Below are positions 8,757 through 17,968 of a stretch of 56,138 bases of DNA, one piece after another (the stretch's first letter is position 1; each line of letters opens with the position of its first letter). The notes under the pieces were generated by a model. The model had not been told where the DNA came from and searched no databases. It saw nothing but the letters and a program-made list of their open reading frames with translations. Origin of the DNA: an uncultured Burkholderiales bacterium (GTDB lineage: Bacteria; Pseudomonadota; Gammaproteobacteria; Burkholderiales; Burkholderiaceae_C); contig CAILYC010000003.1 of NCBI GenBank assembly GCA_903838355.1, positions 1 through 56,138 of the forward strand, given 5' to 3'. A program made the position numbers and the translations under genes.

Positions 8757-10853
8757 ATGGCAACAGCTAGCGCAACTCTCAATTCACCAATGGCAAATGG
8801 TGCCGAAATGAATAATAACGGTCAAGGTTTGGCCTCACCAGCATTGCCTGGTCCGAAAGCACCACCAGGATCGAGCTTACTCAGTCCTGGTGACGTGGCG
8901 CGCTCTGTAGGAAATCAAGTGTTGACAGATCCGATGGGCATGATCAAGGATATGGTCCGTCAGCCAACAGTCAAAAAATTGTTACCATTATTTGTGATCA
9001 TGTTTGTGATTGCGGCATTTGGGTTGGCTTCGATGTCCATGAAGACAACTCCAATGAAGCCTCTCACAATGATGCTTTCAGATGCTGATAAGCAAGTGGC
9101 CATGGAAGCACTGCGAACAGCTGAATTCAAAGCAGAAATCGATATGAGTTCTGGTCAAATCATGGTGCCAGAGAGTAAATATCAAGAAGCGAAATTATTG
9201 ATTGCTTCAAAAGGACTGCCAAGAACTGAGGCACAAGGTATTGATGGTCTTAAAGATATGCCCGCAATGACCACCAGTCAATTCATGGAGCAAGTCAGAT
9301 ACAACAATGCCATGGAGCAAGAGCTCTCTAGAAGTATCTCGCAAATATCTGGAATTCGCGCAGCAAGAGTTCATTTGGCATCCCCAAAACAAAGCATGTT
9401 CGTTCGAGATAGAGTGCCCACCAAAGCGTCAGTGGTCATCACCCGAGCACCAGGAAAAACAATTTCGTCAGCCAATGTGCAAGCCATTATTCAATTGGTG
9501 GCTTCAAGTGTGCCCTACCTTGCACCTGAAAATGTGTCAGTTGTGGATAATTTTGGCAGTTTAATGAATGAAATGCTGGTCGAACAACCCTTGGGATTGA
9601 CATCTGCTCAGTTGCAACAAAAGCAACAGATGGAAGACTTGTACAGGACACGTCTTATCCAGTTGCTTGCACCTATAGTTGGTGAAGCCAATGTGAGTGC
9701 TCAAGTGAGCATGACTTTGGACTTTAATCAACAAGAAACCACCACGGAAGATTTTGATCAAAGAGACAAAGGACCAAAAACACGATCAGAATTGTACGTA
9801 GAGGATAGAGCAACTTTTAAAGACGCTATTGGGATACCTGGCTCACTTTCAAATACGCCACCCAATCCACCTCAGACCCCATCAGCCACTCCTGACACAA
9901 GCGCTGATGTTAGCAAAGGACAAACCGAAAAAGGTATTCAAACCATTGCTCGAAGTACGAAAAACTATGAACTCGATCGATCAGTGCGTCATGTCAAAAG
10001 TGCAATGGGCACAGTACAGAAAATTGGGGTCGGCGTTTTGATCAATGAAAGACCCATTCCAGCTGGAATGAAAATAGAAAAGCCAGCTGATGGAGCTGCC
10101 CCAATGACCACAATTCCTTATACTCAAGAAGAGTTGGAACGGTTGAATCAATTGGTAAGAGGAGCTGTAGGTTTTAGTGAAGAACGTGGCGATGTGGTCA
10201 CAGTTATCTCAACACATTTTGAGCCACAAGTTGATCCAGATGCAATCCCCTGGTACAAAGATGAGACAGTTGCAGGTGTGGCAAACAGCACAGTCATCGC
10301 AGTATTGTTCTTGTTATTCTTGGTTGTTGTTGTGCGTCCAATGGTCAAGAAGTTGACAACACCTGCTTTTGACGCAGCTGCGATGGCAGCATCAGCAGCA
10401 GAAGCTGCTGCACGGGAAGCTGCTGCCGCAGAAAAAATTAAATCTGAACGGATTGCAGAAGCCGTCGCTGCGGCAGCGGCGAAAGTGGTCGCTGATCGTG
10501 CTGCGGCTGAGGATGCAGCAGAAAAAGAAAGATTGCGTTTACTTGAGGAAGCTAAAATACAAGCCCAAGAAGAAACTGAAGCTCGACTTAAAAAAGAGGC
10601 CGAAGAAGCGGAAAAACTAAAGGCTGCAGAAGAAGGTCAAAGCGATGAACTTGAAATGGAAGAGGGCGAGACCTTGGAAGACATCAAAGCAAGAATGTCC
10701 GCGATGAAGCCGAAAAAACCAACAATCTCTGCTGATATGCTCAATACGGCAAACACTTATGATGATAAAGTTGCGTTGATACGGATGATCGTATCTGAAG
10801 AAAATACAAGAGCCAGAATGGCCAGTGTTCTAAAAAATATGATTCGCACTTAA
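8757..10853 (+). CDS. fliF: Flagellar MS-ring protein FliF
   Basis: FliF builds the membrane ring on which the flagellum is assembled; its cytoplasmic C-terminus binds FliG. Features: cytoplasmic N-terminus, first membrane segment at ~74-95, periplasmic ring-building motifs (SKGLPRTEAQGID; NAMEQELSRSISQISGIRAARVHLASP), second membrane segment at ~511-530 (FLLFLVVVVRPMVKKL), then the tail. At 698 residues it is longer than the usual 530-570. The excess is mostly an Ala/Glu/Lys-rich coiled-coil-like stretch at ~540-640. The last 40 residues (from ADMLNTANTYDDK, ~658) are the FliG-binding motif. The second membrane segment and this motif are both echoed in the small protein at 13376-14011. Confidence 0.97.
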   Translation: MATASATLNSPMANGAEMNNNGQGLASPALPGPKAPPGSSLLSPGDVARSVGNQVLTDPMGMIKDMVRQPTVKKLLPLFVIMFVIAAFGLASMSMKTTPMKPLTMMLSDADKQVAMEALRTAEFKAEIDMSSGQIMVPESKYQEAKLLIASKGLPRTEAQGIDGLKDMPAMTTSQFMEQVRYNNAMEQELSRSISQISGIRAARVHLASPKQSMFVRDRVPTKASVVITRAPGKTISSANVQAIIQLVASSVPYLAPENVSVVDNFGSLMNEMLVEQPLGLTSAQLQQKQQMEDLYRTRLIQLLAPIVGEANVSAQVSMTLDFNQQETTTEDFDQRDKGPKTRSELYVEDRATFKDAIGIPGSLSNTPPNPPQTPSATPDTSADVSKGQTEKGIQTIARSTKNYELDRSVRHVKSAMGTVQKIGVGVLINERPIPAGMKIEKPADGAAPMTTIPYTQEELERLNQLVRGAVGFSEERGDVVTVISTHFEPQVDPDAIPWYKDETVAGVANSTVIAVLFLLFLVVVVRPMVKKLTTPAFDAAAMAASAAEAAAREAAAAEKIKSERIAEAVAAAAAKVVADRAAAEDAAEKERLRLLEEAKIQAQEETEARLKKEAEEAEKLKAAEEGQSDELEMEEGETLEDIKARMSAMKPKKPTISADMLNTANTYDDKVALIRMIVSEENTRARMASVLKNMIRT

Positions 10854-10919
10854 ATAACATCAAGATAACGAAGCTTGACATGTACTCATCTCTAAAAGAA
10901 ATTAAAACTGGAGCTAGAA

Positions 10920-11969
10920 ATGGCTGAGAAAATGAATCCGATGTCCCAGGCAAACTGGTCACCAGCTTTGCGAGAAGAGATGGCGGCTATGACCTCCACG
11001 CAAAGAGCTGCCGTATTGATGTTGTTATTGGGTGAAGATCAAGCAGCTGATATTGTCAAATATTTAAATCCGAAAGAGGTTCAAGCCTTGGGTGCTGCTA
11101 TGGTGGCGGCTGCGGAATTGTCGCAAGAGGCAGTCAATGTCGTTTTGGATGAGTTTGTTGAATTGCTCAAAAAACAAACAAGTTTAAGCTTGGGCAATAC
11201 AGATTACGTTGAAAATGTGATGAAAAAAGCACTGGGCGACAGCAAAGCGGCCTCTGTGTTGAACCGTATTATGCCCAACCAAGCAACCAAGGGTCTTGAT
11301 ATTTTGAGTTGGATGGATGCCAGATCAATTGCTGACATGATTCGTACTGAACACCCCCAAGTGATTGCCATAATATTATCAATATTGGAAGCCAATGTTT
11401 CTGCTGATGTATTGTTGTATTTGCCACCAGACGTTAGACCAGAGGTAATTCAGCGGGTTGCAAGTCTGGATACGGTGCAGCCCTCTGCGATGGCTGAATT
11501 GGAAACCATCATGTTGGCTCAATTTTCTAAAAATTCCTCGGCCAAATCCTCAAGTTTTGGGGGCATTGAAGCAGCGGCCAAAATTATGAATATGACCAAG
11601 ACTGGCTTGGAAGCTGAAATCATGAATGGATTATCAGAAATCGATTATGACCTGATGCAAAAAATTCAAGACAGCATGTTTACGTTTGAAAATCTTGCTA
11701 CCGTTGACAACAAAGGAATTCAGGTGCTCATGCGCAATGTCGAACCTGATCAATTAATGATCGCATTAAAAGGTGCTAGCGATGTGGTTAAAGAACGCTT
11801 TTTAGGCAACATGTCAGAACGTGCTCGTGGTATGTTTGTGGATGATATGGAAGCCAGGGGGCCAGTGCGTATCGCTGACGTTGAGGATGCACAGAAAAAA
11901 ATCATGCGTCTGGCAAGAAAGTTATCGGACTCTGGAGAGCTCATGCTAGGAGGGGCAGATTTTGTTTAA
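10920..11969 (+). CDS. fliG: Flagellar motor switch protein FliG
   Basis: FliG is the rotor protein that binds FliF, FliM and the stator. The 349 residues cover all three domains: N-terminal FliF-binding part (STQRAAVLMLLLGEDQAADIV), middle domain with the EHPQ motif (RTEHPQVIAIILS), and C-terminal torque helix with charged residues in the usual order (LKGASDVVKERFLGNMSERA, then DDMEARGPVR). The N-terminus has ~20 extra residues. GGAG (10910-10913) precedes ATG 10920. The stop overlaps the start of fliH by 8 bases. Confidence 0.97.
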   Translation: MAEKMNPMSQANWSPALREEMAAMTSTQRAAVLMLLLGEDQAADIVKYLNPKEVQALGAAMVAAAELSQEAVNVVLDEFVELLKKQTSLSLGNTDYVENVMKKALGDSKAASVLNRIMPNQATKGLDILSWMDARSIADMIRTEHPQVIAIILSILEANVSADVLLYLPPDVRPEVIQRVASLDTVQPSAMAELETIMLAQFSKNSSAKSSSFGGIEAAAKIMNMTKTGLEAEIMNGLSEIDYDLMQKIQDSMFTFENLATVDNKGIQVLMRNVEPDQLMIALKGASDVVKERFLGNMSERARGMFVDDMEARGPVRIADVEDAQKKIMRLARKLSDSGELMLGGADFV

Positions 11970-13383
11970 ACAAAGCTTACCCAACAGTGATACAAATGAA
12001 TTCAATGCCAATCCTTTGTTGTTCAAGGTAGATGTTGATAGCAATGAGTTCAGCGAAAGAGACTGGGCAAACTCACCACGTGTTGAATATGCCAGTGCTT
12101 TGTATCAGAAATTGGCCCCACCAAGAACTGCAAGGGTTGTCGATGATTCTTCTGGTTTTAAGTTGGAAACATATGGAGCGACTCATAAAGAAGATCATTT
12201 AGAACAGGTTTCTTCTAAAGAACTTGAAATCAGTTCATCTGAAAATAACAATTATTCTAAAAATGTAAATCAAGCCTTGACTCAAGAGCTCAACTTAGAC
12301 GATGAGCTGAGAGATAATGACGAGATAAAAAACAAACTTGATTTAAAAGATCTTTCTTTGGATCAAGAGACTGCTGAAAAAAATTCAAACAATGGTGAAA
12401 AAATAGTTAATCAGACCTTAAGTGAGCAGGACTTACCCCTTGAAGCGTTTTTATCCGAACAAAATTGTGAAAATATAGCTACATCAATTGAGTCACTGAA
12501 TGATTCGATTGGAAATTCAAATTTTATATCTGACCAAGATCAAGAAGAATTATCTGAAGCCGTATCAAGCGAGATCAATTCAGATATCAATGACTCATTA
12601 AGCAATGTTAGTGATGTTATATCTGAAGCAGCTGAGGAAGAAAGCAAGGATTTGCATTCCGGAGTTTATGCTCAAGGGTCTTTGGCAGAATTGTCTGAAT
12701 TAAAAATCAAATATGAAGATAAAAATAAAGTTTGGAATGATGAAAGACTTCAACTGACACAAAAGCTTGAAGAGGCTCAAAATATTTTGGAAGATAAAGA
12801 AAAAGAGTATTTGGAAAATATTGAACTCATTGAGAAAAATTCAAATGAAAAAATAAGTTCTCAATTGGATATTCTGAAAGAAATTACCAATCGTGTCGAA
12901 GAATACACGAAAACACCAGATCGTCTATTTGAACCCATGAAACGTTTGAGTATGCACATTGCTGAACAACTGGTTTTGGCGGAATTGAATCTCTCGGGCA
13001 GTTCTATTGAGCGGCTTATTCAGCGTTGCCTTGATGAACTCTCCAACCGTGCCGAGTCCTCGGTGATTGTGGAGCTAAACGTCCAGGACAAGGCCAGATT
13101 GGAGGAATTGTCTGGAGAGGCAACGCCCTATTTACAACTACGGGGTGTTCCTGGTCTGCAAGCTGGAAGTGTTCGAGTGATATCGGATGACACTCAAGTA
13201 GACGACCTAATAACCAACAGGCTCGAAGGTTTGGCGCACAGTTTATTGGGTCAACCCGAAATTTGGAAAGAGAAATCCCCATTTTTTCGCCAACCTTTGG
13301 CGCAACGTGAGTCGGATGTTCAAGATGTTCGTCAGCGAATCACTGCTCCCGATGATACTTTTGAGGGGAACTTCAATGATTGA
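11962..13383 (+). CDS. fliH: Flagellar export regulator FliH, with a long acidic insert
   Basis: FliH binds the export ATPase FliI and docks it at the C-ring. The start is a TTG at 11962 inside the end of fliG; AGGAGGGG (11948-11954) lies 7 bases upstream, which supports it. Residues ~318-440 form the recognisable FliH C-terminal domain (EPMKRLSMHIAEQLVLAEL, IERLIQRCLDEL). At 473 residues it is much longer than the usual 230-300. Residues ~75-245 are an acidic Asn/Ser/Glu-rich low-complexity region, likely disordered, followed by a coiled coil (~250-315). The insert is AT-rich compared with the end of the gene. The last 8 bases overlap the next start. Confidence 0.9.
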   Translation: MFKQSLPNSDTNEFNANPLLFKVDVDSNEFSERDWANSPRVEYASALYQKLAPPRTARVVDDSSGFKLETYGATHKEDHLEQVSSKELEISSSENNNYSKNVNQALTQELNLDDELRDNDEIKNKLDLKDLSLDQETAEKNSNNGEKIVNQTLSEQDLPLEAFLSEQNCENIATSIESLNDSIGNSNFISDQDQEELSEAVSSEINSDINDSLSNVSDVISEAAEEESKDLHSGVYAQGSLAELSELKIKYEDKNKVWNDERLQLTQKLEEAQNILEDKEKEYLENIELIEKNSNEKISSQLDILKEITNRVEEYTKTPDRLFEPMKRLSMHIAEQLVLAELNLSGSSIERLIQRCLDELSNRAESSVIVELNVQDKARLEELSGEATPYLQLRGVPGLQAGSVRVISDDTQVDDLITNRLEGLAHSLLGQPEIWKEKSPFFRQPLAQRESDVQDVRQRITAPDDTFEGNFND

Positions 13384-14011
13384 TTGGATTAACGCTTTGC
13401 TAAGAGCGGTCATGTGTCTTGGATTTTTGGTTTTTGTAGTAAAACCAATGCTGATGGTATTTAGTCGTCGGGAATTCAATCATATGGAACTTGAAGATGC
13501 AGCGCAGAGTTCCGTTAATTCTGCCTTTCAGGCTTGGAGAGTTAATCACGGAGCACATTATTATGATAACCCTGAGTATGCTGAGATGATGGCGTCAAAT
13601 CCAAATTTGGTTCTGCCAGACCTATCCAAGCCACCAGAACTGTTGCCAGCTCCCGAAATCCCTACTGAAACTTCTATCCAAGAGGCTCAAGCGGCAACCG
13701 CTGAACACAATACCCCACAGAAGGCTGAAAGTCTTGAGGGTCTAAACAACAAGACGTTGGACGACTTAAATGGTAAAACTGATGGTGAAAACCTTACGCC
13801 AGTTATCAGTGAGGAGGATGAAGGTATGGATGCGATGAAAGAAAAATTGGCACAAGAAAAGAAAAAGAAGAAAGCACAGAGTGTACCGCCTGAGCTTTTG
13901 GCCAATGCCAATACTTATGAAGATAAATTGATGGTTGTTCGTCTCATCACTGAACAAGACCAAGGTCGAGTGGCTGCGGTTTTAAAGAAAATGATACAGG
14001 GTGGCAACTAA
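13376..14011 (+). CDS. Single-pass membrane protein resembling the FliF C-terminal tail ("mini-FliF")
   Basis: The product has 211 residues. ATG 13376 overlaps the fliH stop by 8 bases and has GAGGGG (13363-13368) 7 bases upstream; its own stop abuts the fliI ATG. An N-terminal membrane segment (residues ~6-28) ends FLVFVVKPMLMVF, very like FliF's FLVVVVRPMVKKL. The cytoplasmic part has a Pro-rich then acidic/Lys-rich linker. The final 40 residues begin PELLANANTYEDK and end VAAVLKKMIQGGN, matching the FliG-binding end of FliF (ADMLNTANTYDDK ... MASVLKNMIRT). Function is not known to me. By inference it could bind the FliG N-terminal domain beside FliF, modifying rotor stoichiometry or C-ring assembly, or hold FliH/FliI near the ring. 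No other family comes to mind. Confidence 0.85.
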   Translation: MIDWINALLRAVMCLGFLVFVVKPMLMVFSRREFNHMELEDAAQSSVNSAFQAWRVNHGAHYYDNPEYAEMMASNPNLVLPDLSKPPELLPAPEIPTETSIQEAQAATAEHNTPQKAESLEGLNNKTLDDLNGKTDGENLTPVISEEDEGMDAMKEKLAQEKKKKKAQSVPPELLANANTYEDKLMVVRLITEQDQGRVAAVLKKMIQGGN

Positions 14012-15346
14012 ATGACTGCTGCGACTTTGGACTTTATGCAAGAGGTTGAGCAAAGTATTCCTCGTCTGCGTGCTCCACAACCCCAACGAACCGGAACCCT
14101 AGTGAGGCTCGTGGGAATGACACTTGAGACGCGTGGCATCATGGCGCCATTGGGTGCATGCTGTGAAGTATTGGGACAAAGGGGGCACCGTATTGAAGCT
14201 GAGGTGGTGGGATTCCAAGACAAGACTTTGTTTTTGATGCCTTTCAATGATCCCGTTGGTGTTGGTCCTGGCGATATGGTTCGAGTGCTTAGTCATTCTT
14301 CCCAAGTCTTGTTAGGTCCAGAGCTCCTTGGTCGAGTTATTGATGGCAGAGGTCAACCGCTTGATGGTAAAGCGGCACCACAATGCAAAGATTCATTGGC
14401 CTTGATGGGTCGACCATTGAACCCGATGGAACGAGGACCAATTCATGAAGTTTTGGACGTCGGGGTCAAAGCGATCAATGGTGTGCTGACCGTTGGACGA
14501 GGACAGCGCATCGGTTTGATTGCCGGTTCAGGTGTTGGTAAAAGCGTTCTATTGGGGATGCTTACAAAATTCACCAAAGTAGATGTTGTTGTCATTGGAT
14601 TAATTGGTGAACGAGGTCGTGAGGTTCAGGCCTTTATTTCTGAATCTCTAGGTGAAGAGGGTCTTGCCAAATCGGTGGTGGTGGCAGCCCCAGCGAATGT
14701 TTCCCCAGTTTTGCGACTCAAGGCCACGCACATGGCTCACGTGATTGCAGAATATTTTAGGGATCAGGGACAAAATGTTCTGCTGCTTTGTGACAGCTTG
14801 ACTCGAGTCGCTCATGCCCAACGCGAAATTGGACTGGCCATTGGCGAGCCGCCCACTGCCAAGGGTTACCCCCCTTCCGTTTTTGCTTTGCTCCCCAATT
14901 TAATTGAAAGGGGTGGAGTCGGTCGCAATGGTTATGGTTCTATTACTGCGATCTACACTGTCTTGGCTGAAGGGGATGATGCATCCGATCCGATCGTTGA
15001 TATTGCGAGGGCATCTTTGGATGGTCAAGTTATGCTTTCCAGAAAGCTGGCTGATTCTGCCCATTATCCCGCCATTGATCTCAATGGATCAATATCACGT
15101 TTGATGCAGTCATTGCTGGCTCCAGATGATCTCAAGCAAGCCAATAAACTTCGTCGTCTTTGGTCCTTGTATCAGCAAAATGTTGATTTGATACAGGTTG
15201 GTGCTTATCAAACGGGTTCAAATGTGGAGCTTGATGAAGCCATTCGTTTGAGAGAAAAAATCGTAAATTTTTTGCGCCAAGACATGAATATTGGTCAGGA
15301 TTATGGAACTACACGTGAAGAATTAAGGCAATTGATGTCTCTATAA
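14012..15346 (+). CDS. fliI: Flagellum-specific export ATPase FliI
   Basis: FliI powers and primes flagellar protein export. It is a 444-residue F1-beta-like ATPase. Walker A is GLIAGSGVGKSVLLG near residue 170; GERGREVQAFI, LCDSLTRVAHAQREIGLAIGEPP and GYPPSVFALLPNLIERGG are the family's core signatures. The first ~30 residues carry the FliH-binding N-terminus. ATG 14012 directly follows the previous stop. A gap of ~108 bases separates it from fliJ. Confidence 0.97.
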   Translation: MTAATLDFMQEVEQSIPRLRAPQPQRTGTLVRLVGMTLETRGIMAPLGACCEVLGQRGHRIEAEVVGFQDKTLFLMPFNDPVGVGPGDMVRVLSHSSQVLLGPELLGRVIDGRGQPLDGKAAPQCKDSLALMGRPLNPMERGPIHEVLDVGVKAINGVLTVGRGQRIGLIAGSGVGKSVLLGMLTKFTKVDVVVIGLIGERGREVQAFISESLGEEGLAKSVVVAAPANVSPVLRLKATHMAHVIAEYFRDQGQNVLLLCDSLTRVAHAQREIGLAIGEPPTAKGYPPSVFALLPNLIERGGVGRNGYGSITAIYTVLAEGDDASDPIVDIARASLDGQVMLSRKLADSAHYPAIDLNGSISRLMQSLLAPDDLKQANKLRRLWSLYQQNVDLIQVGAYQTGSNVELDEAIRLREKIVNFLRQDMNIGQDYGTTREELRQLMSL

Positions 15347-15454
15347 AGAGATTTCAAATCTTCAAGATGAAGCATTGGGTGTCAACTCTTTTAGATAGTT
15401 TCACTGCGTTCTTTTTTTTGTAAGATCATACAATATTGAGTGAAAGTCATCCAA

Positions 15455-15913
15455 ATGAAACCCCGTGAATGTTGGACTGTATTAGCCAATAAGGCTCAAG
15501 ATAAAGTATCTGAAGCTCAAAATCGTCAATTAAAGGCGCAAGATGTTTTGAATAAGCAACTTGCCAGTCGCGAACGTATTTATGTCATGGTCAGAGAATA
15601 CAAACAACAAGCGCAGACCTTAGAGCAAAACATTCACTCGGTCTCACAAAGCATCAATTCTCGACAATTTATTGCGCAATTGCTGCAGCTCATCCAACGC
15701 TTAGAACTCGACATTTCTCAGGCCGAAGTGAATTTAGAAAAAGCCAAGCAAGCTGTCAAAATTTTTGAACTCGAGCGTTTGAAAATGCAGTCCTTGGTTG
15801 AGCAAGACTTGAATGCGGTCAAAACTTACCACCGTAAAGAAGAGCAAAAACAAATGGACGCATTGGCATTGACCTTGTTCAATGTCAAGTCGAGTCAACT
15901 CAAGGCGGCTTAG
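15455..15913 (+). CDS. fliJ: Flagellar export chaperone/stalk protein FliJ
   Basis: FliJ is the coiled-coil stalk of the FliI hexamer that also escorts chaperones to the gate. The product (152 residues from ATG 15455) is almost entirely alpha-helical coiled coil, rich in Gln/Lys/Glu, with the family-typical length and position after fliI. Sequence identity to FliJ is always low, so assignment rests on size, coiled coil and operon position. An in-frame GTG at 15440 would add 5 residues; neither start has a strong ribosome site. Confidence 0.85.
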   Translation: MKPRECWTVLANKAQDKVSEAQNRQLKAQDVLNKQLASRERIYVMVREYKQQAQTLEQNIHSVSQSINSRQFIAQLLQLIQRLELDISQAEVNLEKAKQAVKIFELERLKMQSLVEQDLNAVKTYHRKEEQKQMDALALTLFNVKSSQLKAA

Positions 15914-15958
15914 TCATAACTTTCTCCATCAGCCAGGTTCAAAAAGAGTAATCCTTTC

Positions 15959-17950
15959 ATGACAACCCCTCTTCATTCACTGACGAAGGTTCAACAAAAG
16001 GATGGGATCCTTCAAAAATCCAGACGCCATATGTCTACTCATGTTGCAACTGCAAATGAGTTGAGTCAAATCATCTCCCTTCATCAAAGTGGTTATTTGG
16101 ATGAAGCAGAAGACCAATATCGACAATTCCTTTTAAAAAACCCCACCCATTCAGATGCACTTCAATTGTTGGGCACGGTCTATGCGCAAAAAGGATTTAA
16201 TGATCAGTCCTTGGATTACTTTAAACAATCATTAGAAATCAATCCTAATCAAGCCACAGTGCATAATAATTTAGGAAATGTCTATATCGACAAGAAGATG
16301 TTTCATCTGGGCTTGTCTTGCTTTGATAAAGCGATCAAGCTGCAGAGTAATTTCCCACAGGCTTGGCACAACAAAGGCAATGCATATTTTGAACTCGGTG
16401 AATTTGAAAAAGCAGTTGAAAGCTTTAAAGTCGCCATCCTATTGAACCCCAAGGATTCACAAAACCACAATCACCTTGGGAACGCCCAGCAAGCATTGAG
16501 TTTCTATGATGAAGCTTTAAAGAGTTATAAGCTTGCCTTAGACTTGAATCCCCTCAACGCAGAGGCTTACAATAACCAGGGGGCTTTGTACCAAGCCTTG
16601 TTTCAGTATGAAAATGCGTTGGCCAGTTTTGAACAAGCCACTTATCTGCAAGAAAACAACCCTCAAGCGCATTACAACCGTGGTCGAGTGTTAAAAGAGC
16701 TTGACCGAGTTCAGGAGTCAATCGATGCTTTTTGTCGGGCAATTGAAATGAAGCCTGACTTTTTTGAAGCTTACAACAATCTTGCCAATGTTTTAAAAGA
16801 TGAAAAGGACTTGGAGCAGGCCTTCACTTTGTATTCAAAGGTGATTGAGTTAAATCCTAATTTTTCGCAGGCTTATTACAACCGCGGCACCATATTGCAA
16901 GAATACAATGAGATCGAACAGGCCACATTAAATTATGAAATGGCTTTGAGTATTGCTCCAGACTATGCAGACGCTCATCTTAACTTGGGCCTGGTGAGTT
17001 TAATGGGTTTTGATTTTGCCAAAGGCTGGAACCATTATGAATGGCGCTTTAAAAGCCAGCAGTTCCAGGTCAGTAGTTTTGACAGTCATCGGCCTGAATG
17101 GAGCCATTTGACTGACACATCATCAAAAAAACGCTTACTGATTTGGTCAGAACAAGGCGTTGGGGATGTTCTCATGTTTTGCTCTTTGTTGTCGGAATTT
17201 ATATCAAAATTGGACAATACATTGGTCTTGGTTCAACTCGACGAGCGCTTGTTGCCTTTAATGCGGCGTTCGATCACGGGCGTGGAGTTTTGTTCAACAA
17301 CCCATACCCTCACCGACATCGACTTTGATGAACAAATCCCGATTGGCAAGCTGGCTGCTTACACCAGGTCCAATGTTGACTCCTTTGCAAAACAAAAGAA
17401 AGCCTTTCTTTGGGCCGATAAAACCAAAACCCAAACCTTGCTGGGTCAATTGAATTCGGGATTTAGACCGCATCAAGCATCTGAGTTGATTCATTCAGGA
17501 GAACGGTTGATCGGAATTTCTTGGAGGAGCACCGCCGCTAAAACAGGCGAGCAAAGAAGTCTGAGCCTAAAGGATCTGGCGCAAAGCCTAGACGCCTCTG
17601 GGGTGAGGCTCATTTCTTTGCAGTACGGTGATGTTGGCAAAGAAATCAGTGACTGCAGCTTGCAAACGGGTATTCAAATCGAGCAAGTTTCAAGTGTCGA
17701 TAATTTTCATGACCTTGACGGTTTGGCCAGTCTCATCGATCTTTGCGATGAAGTGGTGTCGGTTGACAACGCCACTGTGCATTTGAGTGGATCCTTGGGA
17801 AAGAAAACCCAAGTTCTCCTGCCATTCCACCCCGACTGGCGATGGGGCTTGGCGACTGAGCAATGCATTTGGTACCCGAGTGTGCAATTGCTTCGTCAAT
17901 CTGTTCCTGAGGACTGGTCTAGCGTTTTGCAAGCGCTCAAAAATGGTTGA
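15959..17950 (+). CDS. TPR protein with C-terminal glycosyltransferase-like domain
   Basis: The product has 663 residues. Residues ~35-360 are about nine TPR units (AEAYNNQGALYQAL, AYYNRGTILQEYNEIEQA and similar). Residues ~385-660 resemble the C-terminal domain of GT9/GT41-like TPR proteins: LLIWSEQGVGDVLMFCSLL opens a Rossmann-like fold and VVSVDNATVHLSGSLGKKTQVLLP closes it. Such proteins are frequent next to flagellin genes and are thought to modify flagellin or to act in polysaccharide assembly. Placed after fliJ and near two Ser/Thr-rich flagellins, it is a candidate flagellin glycosyltransferase (inference). A paralogue of the same layout lies at 31016-33358. Confidence 0.8.
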   Translation: MTTPLHSLTKVQQKDGILQKSRRHMSTHVATANELSQIISLHQSGYLDEAEDQYRQFLLKNPTHSDALQLLGTVYAQKGFNDQSLDYFKQSLEINPNQATVHNNLGNVYIDKKMFHLGLSCFDKAIKLQSNFPQAWHNKGNAYFELGEFEKAVESFKVAILLNPKDSQNHNHLGNAQQALSFYDEALKSYKLALDLNPLNAEAYNNQGALYQALFQYENALASFEQATYLQENNPQAHYNRGRVLKELDRVQESIDAFCRAIEMKPDFFEAYNNLANVLKDEKDLEQAFTLYSKVIELNPNFSQAYYNRGTILQEYNEIEQATLNYEMALSIAPDYADAHLNLGLVSLMGFDFAKGWNHYEWRFKSQQFQVSSFDSHRPEWSHLTDTSSKKRLLIWSEQGVGDVLMFCSLLSEFISKLDNTLVLVQLDERLLPLMRRSITGVEFCSTTHTLTDIDFDEQIPIGKLAAYTRSNVDSFAKQKKAFLWADKTKTQTLLGQLNSGFRPHQASELIHSGERLIGISWRSTAAKTGEQRSLSLKDLAQSLDASGVRLISLQYGDVGKEISDCSLQTGIQIEQVSSVDNFHDLDGLASLIDLCDEVVSVDNATVHLSGSLGKKTQVLLPFHPDWRWGLATEQCIWYPSVQLLRQSVPEDWSSVLQALKNG

Positions 17951-17968
17951 CAAGTCTTTGTGAGGGTA

